Origin: Closterium sp. NIES-65
Taxonomy: Eukaryota; Streptophyta; Zygnematophyceae; Desmidiales; Closteriaceae
Assembly: GCA_948144175.1 (NCBI GenBank)
Contig: CANXME010002501.1
Coordinates: 143,432 to 207,431, forward strand
Length of the DNA: 64,000 nucleotides
Direction: 5' to 3'
Under the pieces are notes generated by a model that did no database searches, was not told the origin of the DNA, and saw only the letters and a program-made list of their open reading frames with translations. Below, one piece after another: positions 41,979 through 52,200 of this stretch. The position numbers and the translations under genes were made by a program. Position 1 is the stretch's first letter. Each line of letters opens with the position of its first letter.

Positions 41979-42919
41979 AGCGGCTTCTACAACGACTTTT
42001 TGCACGCTTTTGCTTGATGGTGTTTTCTGATGCGAGTTTTTTTTCGCGCGCCGCGTTTCGCGGCGCTCTGCAGCACGTGCGCTTGCGGCTTTCACGGAGC
42101 CGACAACAAATTGACGACGGCGGGGACCGTGATGCTATTCCGTGCGGGGACCAACATGGCGGGAGCAGGGAGGGCGGAGTGCGACGCACGCGCTGTCACG
42201 CGACGTTACGAGGAAGTCGAACTGTCTCGCGTACCAATCCGCAACACGCTACGTGGACGTCAACGAGTTGTTTACGACTGGCATGGAATGTCGCGCGAGG
42301 CTTATCCAGCAGAGAGGACCTCCATGCTGCGCGAAAACTTGGTTCGTATTCCCAGCGCTATACCTGGTTACTTTTGGCTTATGGTAACTGTTCGGACAAT
42401 TCTCACAGAACTAGGTTGAATAACGTGAAATAACTCACCTCTAAAGAGGAACACTGCTTTCCTTAGCTATGGTGAGGTATCAATAACTTGCTTACTACTC
42501 CACTTTGCTATTGTGAGTTGCTCCTTGAAACGAATTTCTATGTTGTAACGTATTTGGCGGCCTGGTTTGCAAATCAGACTTGATCGCAGGCAGACTGAAC
42601 ATGATTTCTGGCTTGAAAATAAACTCGAATGCTCCAGAAACGAACGCCAGCTTCTCCTAAAAAATGGATTGAAGCTAGCACGAGCTTTTCACCCAAAGAA
42701 ATGTTCGTACTGGTAACACATCAAAATATACGCGAAGGGATGGTTGGCAGCGCAACAATAGGCTGTGTAAATGCTGTGCCATTGCTTTGCTCCTATTTAA
42801 ATGCACGAGAAACAAGGGCCGGGATATACAAATGCACGGGTTAGGCATTTTGTGTAGCTGTACAAAGTGTACACGCGCCTTCATCCCCGACCACAAATCC
42901 ATATTTTGCATCCCTACAC
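41979..42919. other. 3' region of the HD-Zip gene and intergenic
   Basis: No further gene recognised. An AATAAA lies at 42618-42623, far from the stop codon but usable. Convergent with the F-box gene, which ends at 42920. Confidence 0.45.
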
Positions 42920-43240
42920 TCAGTACTTGAAATTTTGAGCAACCTTCTGTAATCCCCTCTGTTTCGACAAGTACAGCTTATACCGCCTGCACCTGCTGCT
43001 TCTACTCCCACTGCCCACACTCTCAGCAAGAGAACCACTCTTCTGTCCAGGCGCCATGTTTCCAACACTAAAACCGCCAGCATTAGCACCACAGTGAGGA
43101 GCAGCAGCGGCAGAGGCTCGGCGCTTAGTTAAAAGTCCAGGCAGCAGCTCTTTTTTAAGCAGGGTGGAGAAGCAGCGCCTAAACTTGGTCTGGGTGTGCG
43201 TGATGGGGGGGAGGGTGGCATCATCAGCCACATCCAGCTC
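42920..43240 (-). CDS. Probable last exon of the F-box gene
   Basis: Acceptor CACAG|GAGCTGG at 43241, phase 0, reading ELDVADDATLPPITHTQTKF, then a basic region (LLTKRRAS, SRSSRCRRYKLYL) and a stop at 42920. Phase 0 agrees with the end of the upstream exon at 47779, which would make IKHLFQ|ELDVADD. The acceptor and the ELDVADD start are repeated four more times up to about 44.04 kb. No domain recognised. Confidence 0.5.
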   Translation of the reverse strand, partial: ELDVADDATLPPITHTQTKFRRCFSTLLKKELLPGLLTKRRASAAAAPHCGANAGGFSVGNMAPGQKSGSLAESVGSGSRSSRCRRYKLYLSKQRGLQKVAQNFKY

Positions 43241-46200
43241 CTGTGTTTGTGTGTGGTGACAAGGAGTCAGATGGGGTAACAAGGAGTCAGATGGGGTAAC
43301 AAGGAGTCAGATGGGGTAACAAGGGGTCAGATGAGGTCAGTTCCTGTGTGTGACGGGGGGAGGTGGCATCATCAGCCACGTCCAGCTCCTGTGTGTGTGT
43401 GGGGTAAAGGGTGGGAGTAGGGGGGAAAGGGGGGCTGTCTCAACATGTGACTTTTGAGTCGACTCAAAAGTCACCTCATCATCAGCCACGTCCAGCTCCT
43501 GTGTGTGTGTGTGGTAAAGGGTGGGAGTAGCGGGGGGGAAGGGGGGGGGGGTTTCAACATGTCGTTAAGACTCGGGGATTGACAAGTGCGGTTGTAAGGC
43601 GAATCTGTTTTTTGAGAAACTAGTTACCGCCATATTGATTCACACAAGAATTTTTTCTACAAGCAGGCCCTCGAGCCTGAAGTGTTCTAAATTTTAAACT
43701 TTTTGCTAACTACAGAAGCCGCAGCCTCGTAATGTCTCCCACCACCAAGTGGTGTTCCTTGTGTAAGGCGAATCTGTTTTTTGAGAATTCTCAAAAAACA
43801 TACTTCGAGGATTCTAAAAGTAAAAACAGGTTGTAAGTATTGGCAGGCAACGGTGGCATGGCGTCATGAGCCATGTCCGACTCCTTTGTGAGTGTGTGAG
43901 TGTGTGGGGGGTTCAGAATAGAGACGGATGGAGGGACAAGGGAATATTCAATACACTGTGCACAGAATGCACAGTGGACATCAGAATGGACGGATGGATG
44001 GTTGCACCATTCATCCAGCCATGTCCGATTCCTGCATGTGAGTGGTTCAGTCAGATGTAGCTACTTTAGAGGCTGAAAATTTGGACTCGGGATCAAGGTT
44101 GGCTGAATGATCCAAGTTCATATTGGGAGTAGCAGCAAACCTAAAGAAATCGCTTAAGCAATTGGATCAAGACTTGCAAAATTTGTTCCTAGAAATTCAA
44201 GAAAATCTGATTCGGGGTCAAGGTTGGCTGAATGATCTTGCAAACTTAGACTTGACCCCCTTACCTCCGGAACAGGTGATTGAGCTGATTTTTGAGGCGC
44301 CTACCTAATTTCCTTCGGAACAGGTGATTGAGCTGATTATTGAGGCGCTTACAAAATTTCCTTCGGAACAGGTGATTGAGCTGATTTTTGAGGCGCTTAC
44401 AGAATTTCCTTCGGAACAGGTGATTGAGCTGACTTTTGAGGCGCTTACAAAATTTCCTTCGGAACAGGTGATTGAGCTGATTTTTGAGGCGCTTACAGAA
44501 TTTCCTTCGGAACAGGTGATTGAGCTGATTTTTGAGGCGCTTACAAAATTGCCTTCGGAACAGGTGATAGAGCTGATTATTGAGGCGCTTACAGAATTTC
44601 CTTCGGAACAGGTGATTGAGCTGATTTTTGAAGCGCTTACAGAATTTCCTTCGGAACAGGTGATTGAGCTGATTTTTGAGGCGCTTACAGAATTCCCTTC
44701 GGAACAGGTGATTGAGCTGATTTTTGAGGCGCTTACAGAATTTCCTTCGGAACAGGTGATTGAGCTGATTTTTGAGGCGCTTACAGAATTTCCTTCGGAA
44801 CAGGTGATTGAGCTGATTTTTGAGACGCTTACAAAATTTCCTTCGGAACAGGTGATTGAGCTGATTTTTGAGGCGCTTACAGAATTTCCTTCGGAACAGG
44901 TGATTGAGCTGATTTTTGAGGCGCTTACAAAATTTCCTTCGGAACAGGTGATTGAGCTGATTTTTGAGGCGCTTACAGAATTTCCTTCGGAACAGGTGAT
45001 TGAGCTGATTTTTGAGGCGCTTACAGAATTTCCTTCGGAACAGGTGATTGAGCTGATTTTTGAGGCGCTTACAGAATTTCCTTCGGAACAGGTGATTGAG
45101 CTGATTTTTGAGGCGCTTACAGAATTTCCTTCGGAACAGGTGATTGAGCTGATTTTTGAGGCGCTTACAGAATTTCCTTCGGAACAGGTGATTGAGCTGA
45201 TTTTTGAGGCGCTTACAGAATTTCCTTCGGAACAGGTGATTGAGCTGATTTTTGAGGCGCTTACAGAATTTCCTTCGGAACAGGTGATTGAGCTGATTTT
45301 TGAGGCGCTTACAGAATTTCCTTCGGAACAGGTGATTGAGCTGATTTTTGAGGCGCTTACAAAATTTCCTTCGGAACAGGTGATTGAGCTGATTTTTGAG
45401 GCGCTTACAGAATTTCCTTCGGAACAGGTGATTGAGCTGATTTTTGAGGCGCTTACAAAATTTCCTTCGGAACAGGTGATTGAGCTGATTTTTGAGGCGC
45501 TTACAGAATTTCCTTCGGAACAGGTGATTGAGCTGATTTTTGAGGCGCTTACAGAATTTCCTTCGGAACAGGTGATTGAGCAGATTTTTGAGGCGCTTAC
45601 AGAATTTCCTTCGGAACAGGTGATTGAGCTGATTTTTGAGGCGCTTACAGAATTTCCTTCGAAACAGGTGATTGAGCTGATTTTTGAGGCGCTTACAGAA
45701 TTTCCTTCGGAACAGGTGATTGAGCTGATTTTTGAGGCGCTTACAGAATTTCCTTCGGAACAGGTGATTGAGCTGATTTTTTAGGCGCTTACAAAATTTC
45801 CTTCGGAACAGGTGATTGAGCTGATTTTTGAGGCGCTTATAGAATTTCCTTCGGAACAGGTGATTGAGCTGATTTTTAGGCGCTTACAGAATTTCCTTCG
45901 GAACAGGTGATTGAGCTGATTTTTGAGGCGCTTACAAAATTTCCTTCCGAACAGGTGATTGAGCTGATTTTTTAGGCGCTTACAGAATTTCCTTCAGAAC
46001 AGGTGATTGAGCTGATTTTTGAGGCGCTTACAGAATTTCCTTCGGAACAGGTGATTGAGCTGATTTTTGAGGCGCTTACAGAATTTCCTTCGGAAACAGG
46101 TGATTGAGCTGATTTTTGAGGCGCTTACAAAATTTCCTTCGGAACAGGTGATTGAGCTGATTTTTGAGGCGCTTACAGAATTTCCTTCAGAACAGGTGAT

Positions 46201-49200
46201 TGAGCTGATTTTTTAGGCGCTTACAGAATTTCCTTCGGAACAGGTGATTGAGCTGATTTTTGAGGCGCTTACAGAATTTCCTTCGGAACAGGTGATTGAG
46301 CTGATTTTTGAGGCGCTTACAGAATTTCCTTCGGAAACAGGTGATTGAGCTGATTTTTGAGGCGCTTACAGAATTTCCTTCAGAACAGGTGATTGAGCTG
46401 ATTTTTGAGGCGCTTACAGAATTTCCTTCGGAACAGGTGATTGAGCTGATTTTTTGAGGCGCTTACAAAATTTCCTTCGGAACAGGTGATTGAGCTGATT
46501 TTTGAGGCGCTTACAGAATTTCCTTCGGAAATGGTGATTGAGCTGATTTTTGAGGCGCTTACAGAATTTCCTTCGGAACAGGTGATTGAGCTGATTTTTG
46601 AGGCGCTTACAGAATTTCCTTCGGAACAGGTGATTGAGCTGATTTTTGAGGCGCTTACAGAATTTCCTTCGGAACAGGTGATTGAGCTGATTTTTGAGGC
46701 GCTTACAAAATTTCCTTCGGAACAGGTGATTGAGCTGATTTTTGAGGCGCTTACAGAATTTCCTTCGGAACAGGTGATTGAGCTGATTTTTGAGGCGCTT
46801 ACAGAATTTCCTTCGGAACAGGTGATTGAGCTGATTTTTGAGGCGCTTACAGAATTTCCTTCGGAACAGGTGATTGAGCTGATTTTTGAGGCGCTTACAA
46901 AATTTCCTTCGGAACAGGTGATTGAGCTGATTTTTGAGGCGCTTACAGAATTTCCTTCGGAACAGGTGATTGAGCTGATTTTTGAGGCGCTTACAAAATT
47001 TCCTTCGGAACAGGTGATTGAGCTGATTTTTGAGGCGCTTACAGAATTTCCTTCGGAACAGGTGATTGAGCTGATTTTTGAGGCGCTTACAGAATTTCCT
47101 TCGGAACAGGTGATTGAGCTGATTTTTGAGGCGCTTACAAAATTTCCTTCGGAACAGGTGATTGAGCTGATTTTTGAGGCGCTTACAGAATTTCCTTCGG
47201 AACAGGTGATTGAGCTGATTTTTGAGGCGCTTACAGAATTTCCTTCGGAACAGGTGATTGAGCTGATTTTTGAGGCGCTTACAGAATTTCCTTCGGAACA
47301 GGTGATTGAGCTGATTTTTGAGGCGCTTACAGAATTTCCTTCGGAACAGGTGATTGAGCTGATTTTTGAGGCGCTTACAGAATTTCCTTCGGAACAGGTG
47401 ATTGAGCTGATTTTTGAGGCGCTTACAGAATTTCCTTCGGAACAGGTGATTGAGCTGATTTTTGAGGCGCTTGCAGAATTTCCTTCGGAACAGGTGATTG
47501 AGCTGATTTTTGAGGCGCTTACAGAATTTCCTTCGGAACAGGTGATTGAGCTGATTTTTGAGGCGCTTACAAAATTTCCTTCGGAACAGGTGATTGAGCT
47601 GATTTTTGAGGCGCTTACAAAATTTCCTTCGGAACAGGTGATTGAGCTGACCTGTGATGCAGTGCCATCTGTCCTACCCGCAATAGGTTGGATATATGGC
47701 GGGCTAGATTTCCGTTTTAAATACGGGTGATTTGATCTGCCCTGTAATGCACACCAAAAAGACGAAGATCACACTTACTTGAAAGAGATGCTTAATCTGC
47801 TTTAGCAGTGGAACCAGGTGCGCTGTGTCAGGGACTATTGCAGCAGCACTTGAAGCGGAAGTGCCGTGCGTTGGGGCGTAGAAAGCAGTGTGAGCGGCGT
47901 CGATGAGAAGAAGGAGAGACTCTTGAAAGCGGCGGCGCAGGCCAAAGGCTAAAAGCACATTGCTCCTGGGAAGGTGAGATGAAAAAATACGAGAGGGATG
48001 AGAGTAACAGAAGGGAGTTTGAGGAGAAGTTAAATAGACTCTTGAAACTGGCGGCGCAGGCCTAAGGCTAACAGGACACTGCTCCTGGGAGGATGGGAAT
48101 GGAAGGCAACGCACAAGAAGGAAGGGAAGAGAAAGCAGTGTGAGCGGCGTCGATGAGAAGAAGGAGAGACTCTTGAAAGCGGCGGCGCAGGCCAAAGGCT
48201 AAAAGCACATTGCTCCTGGGAAGGTGAGATGAAAACATACGAGAGGGATGAGAGTAACAGAAGTGGGTTTGAGGAGAAGTTGAATAGACTCTTGAAACTG
48301 GCGGCGCAGGCCTAAGGCTAAAAGAACGTTGCTCCAGGGATGGTGAGGTGGGAACCATACAAGAGAGACGAGAGTAACAGAAGGCAGTATGGGGCGTCAA
48401 AAGCAGCATGGGCAACGTCGATGAGAATGAGAAGACACTCTTGAAAGCAGCGGCGCAAGGCACAAGGCACAAGGCACAAGGCACAAGGCACAAGGCACAA
48501 GGCACAAGGCACAAGGCACAGGCTAGAAGAACGTTGTTTCTGAGAGGTTGAGAAGGGAACGCACGAGAGCGAAATGAAGAGAGATCAATGGCACCAGGAG
48601 AATACGAGAGAGAAATGTCGAAAGGAGAATATGAGAGAGAATTCTCAAGAATTCTCAAAAGGAGAAAACGAGAGAGAATTGTGAAATGGAGAATATGAGA
48701 GAGAATTCTCAAAGAATTCTCAAAAGGAGAATACGAGAGAGGGAAAAGGGGAGAAACAAAGAGGGAAGTCATGCGAACATGCGGGAGAGAAGGGAGTAAA
48801 AGCACCATGGATAAAAAGTGGGCGGGTATAATGTTGAGTGCATTACCTGAAGCTGATGACCCCCTTGTCATAGACTGTCGGTGTAGCCGAGTGGTGGTTC
48901 GACCTGGCGAGAAAGAGAGAGGAGGAAGGATAGGAGCGGGGTGGAATGGGGTGGGTGGGGGGAGGTAGAGGGAGTTGAAGTATGGTGAACGGTGGTTCCA
49001 CCTGAAGCTGATGACCCCCTGCAGGGTTTTTTTTTAGACTTCTCAAAAAAACCCTGCAGCACCTGAAGCTGATGACTCTTTTGTCATAGCCTGTCGGTGT
49101 GGTGTGGCCGAGAGAAGAGGGAAAGAGGGGGAAGGAAGGATCGGAGGGGGGTGGAATGGGGTGAGCAGTGGTTCCACCTGAAGCTGATGAGTCCCTTGTC

Positions 49201-52200
49201 ATAGACTGTAGGTGTAGCCGGTGGTGGTTCGAGATGCTGCAGGGTGTTTTTGAGAATTCTCAAAAACACCCTGATGAGTCCCTTGTCGTAGACTGTAGGT
49301 GTAGCCGAGTGGTGGTTCGATCTGGAGAGAGGGGGAACAGAGGGATTGGGAGTAGAGGAGAGGAAGAAATGGATGAATGGATACAGAGAAGTGAGGAAAC
49401 GTAACGAGACTGGAAGGGGGCATTCATGCCTAGGGCCGCTGCTGCTTCAAGCTTTTCTGCGTGTACAGGGTGGAGACTGCTTTGAGACGTCTCAAAAAGC
49501 TTTCTGCGAGTACAGGGTGGTGACTGCTAGTTAAAGCTCGCAGCCAAAGTTGCACAAGTTTAGTAAGGTCGACCCAGGTGTTTTTCAGGTGGTTTTCAGG
49601 TGGTTTTTGACGCAAGTTCTGTTTTTTACGCAGGTTCTGTTTTTGACGCAAGTTCTGTTTTTGACGCAAGTTCTGTTTTTTACGCAAGTTCTGTTTTTAC
49701 TTTTGAGTTTGGTTTCACACGCCCCTCCCCGCCAGGATTACTAAGGTAGCTCTGCGCGCTTCGCAATTTGGGCCGCGGGCTTTAAAGGCCGGGCTTATAC
49801 TGGTGACTTTTGAGTCGACTCAAAGGCCGGCTTATACTGGTGACTTTTGAGTCGACTCAAAGGCCGGCTTACACTGGTGACTTTTGAGTCGACTCAAAGG
49901 CCGGCTTATACTGGTGACTTTTGAGTCAACTCAAAGGCCACCTTATACTGGTGACTTTTGAGTCGACTCAAAGGCCGGCTTATACTGGTGACTTTTGAGT
50001 CGACTCCAAGGCCGGCTTATACTAGAAAATTGCCACAACCAAACACTTCTGAGGCACTTCAAAAATAGATCCCTCTGGATTGCCTCAGAGGGTGCTGAAG
50101 CGGTGAAAATTGTCACACAAAACACTTCAAAAACACTTCGAAAACACTTCAAAAGCACTTGTCTGCCGCCTCCTCTCTTTCTCTCCCATCTCACCTCACC
50201 TCACCCCCCACTGCTGCAGCACCCTCTGGCACAACCTCACAGCTGCCTGCCCTGCTCCACCTCACCTCACCTCACTGCATCGCACTGCAACTCACCTGGC
50301 GCGTTCAATCATCACTTCAAGCTGCAGGTTGGGGCAATGCAACGACACCAGCTTCAGCCACCTGCGGTACACCCCCCACCCACCCCTCCAACCCCCTCTG
50401 TTCCACCCAACCTCACCGCACCCCACCGCATCTCACCTGGTGCGTTCAATCATCACTTCAAACTGCAGGTTGGGGCAATGCAACGCCACCAGCTTGAGTA
50501 GAGGCGTGCTGCCTGCTCTGCCCCACCGCATCTCACCTCACCTCACTGCACCGCACTTCACCCGGTGAATCACTCGCTCGTTCAATCATCAATTTAAACT
50601 GCAGGTTGGGGCAATGCAACGCCACCAGCTTGAGCTTGATAAGAGGTGTGCTGCTTGCCCTCCGCCACAACCTCACTGCTACCTGCCCTGCTCCACCGCA
50701 CGTCACCGCACCCCACCGCAACTCACCTGGCGCGTTCAATCATCACTTCAAACTGCAGGTTGGGGCAATGCAGCGCCACCAGCTTGAGCCACCTCCGGTA
50801 CACCCCCCACTGCTGTACCACCCGCTGCCACAACCTCACTGCTGCTCCCAGCTTCCCTCCTCCCTCCCTCTGTGCCTTGCTAGGTGCTGTGAGCTCACTA
50901 TCCACAATACTATCCCTCTGCCACAGACTCGCTGCTGCTTCCAGCTTTTCTCCCTCCCTTGAAACAGCAGCAGAAGTTACCCCTTGAGCACCCATATTGC
51001 CTGCCCTTAACTGTTGAGAATTCTCAAAAGCTTCTCCCTCCCTTGAAACTGCAGCAGAAGTTGCACCTTGAACACCAATACCGCCGCCTGCTCCTAGCTG
51101 TAGCCTTCCTGTACTAATATTTTCTTCCTCACGTCCTTCCCCTTTCGCTTCAAACGCCGGCTCCTTCTTTCGGGGATCTTTCCTTGGGAGTTTTGAACCA
51201 AACATACCTTCCTGCCTCACTCCCTTTCCTTCTTTCTTTATCCTCGTGCATCTCGCATCACTCTCACCACCCTTATCGTTCTCCACTCCCTTCCCGTCTC
51301 CCCTTCCTCCCCGCTTCCTCTTCCCCCCTACCAGCAACCGACCCACTTTCTCTGCATCCTCTATTGCCCACTCTCTATCCCATTCCTCCCACTCCTCCTC
51401 CTTCCTTACTCCCTCTCCTCCATTCCCACCTCCCTTCCCTTCTCCTTTTTCCATCCCTTCTCGTCTTTCCTCCCCTCCTCCTCCTCCTCCTCCTCCTCCT
51501 CCTCCTCCTCCTCCTCCTCCTCCTCCTCCTCCTCCTCCTCCTCCTCCTCCTCCTCCTCCTCCTCCTCCTCCTCCTCCTCCTCCTCCTTCGTACCTCTCTC
51601 CATCCCTCTCTCCATCCTCCTCCTCCTCCCTCCTATACTTTCTCTCTACGCACTCCCCTCTCCACTCCTCTCCCTCCTCACCTATGGATATATAACGCTT
51701 CTCTGCTGCCCCCCTCTCACTCGCTGCCCCATACTGTTCCTCACACCCCTCCTCCCTCCCCTCTCCTCCCAATTCTCCCTTCTCTCTCGACCCCTCTCCT
51801 CCCCATCCCCCCTCCACCTCCCACGCAATCCTATCCGCCCTACTCCCAAATACCACAGCCAGCCCCTCATAGGCCACGGCCCAGTTGAAACTAGTAAGTT
51901 TTTTAACTGCCCGCCTCACCGCATCGGAATCATGTGCTTGCACCGTTGCAAGGTCTAATTCATCCTCCTCCTGTGCCGCTGCTGTATTTGACTCCTCTTC
52001 CTCTTCACCCTTTTCCTCCTCCTCTTCCTCCTCTTCCTCTTCTTCCTCCTCTTCCTCCTCCTTTTCCTCCTCTTCCTCCTCCTCTTCGCCCTCTTCGTCC
52101 TCCTCTTCCTCCTCTCCCCCCTCTCCCTCCTCTTCCTCCTTGCCTTCTTCTCTCTCTTCTCTCTCCTTTCCCTCCTTATCACCCTCCTCCTCTGACTCCT

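Larger units (their letters stand above)
43225..44040 (-). repeat. Five copies of an acceptor-plus-exon start
   Basis: A segment reading (in minus orientation) CACAG|GAGCTGGACGTGGCTGATGATG or a variant occurs near 43.23, 43.37, 43.49, 43.87 and 44.02 kb. Only the first copy leads into the long last exon. Four perfect 20-bp repeats (AAGGAGTCAGATGGGGTAAC) lie at 43261-43340, and GTGTGTGG-type microsatellite sequence lies between copies. Confidence 0.7.
48843..49330 (-). repeat. Five copies of a YDKG(V/L)ISFR exon-like segment
   Basis: In minus orientation CTACACCGACAGTCTATGAC...ATCAGCTTCAG occurs near 48.86, 49.01, 49.07, 49.19 and 49.28 kb. In one frame it reads TPTVYDKGVISFR, and the copy near 48.85 kb is followed by GTAATG, a possible donor. 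Copies at 49.01/49.07 and 49.19/49.28 kb are separated by palindromes. Confidence 0.65.

Noticed and set aside
42030-42433. Overlapping ORFs after the HD-Zip stop
   Set aside because: No motif and no splice connection; most likely 3' untranslated or intergenic sequence.
49785-50023. CRISPR-like array (regular 37-bp palindromic units)
   Set aside because: The units are contiguous and identical throughout, with no variable spacers, in a eukaryotic intron-rich region.
51184-51888. Long plus-strand ORF across the CCT repeats
   Set aside because: It is a Pro/Leu-rich shadow of triplet repeats. The minus frame has ordered segments and splice signals.
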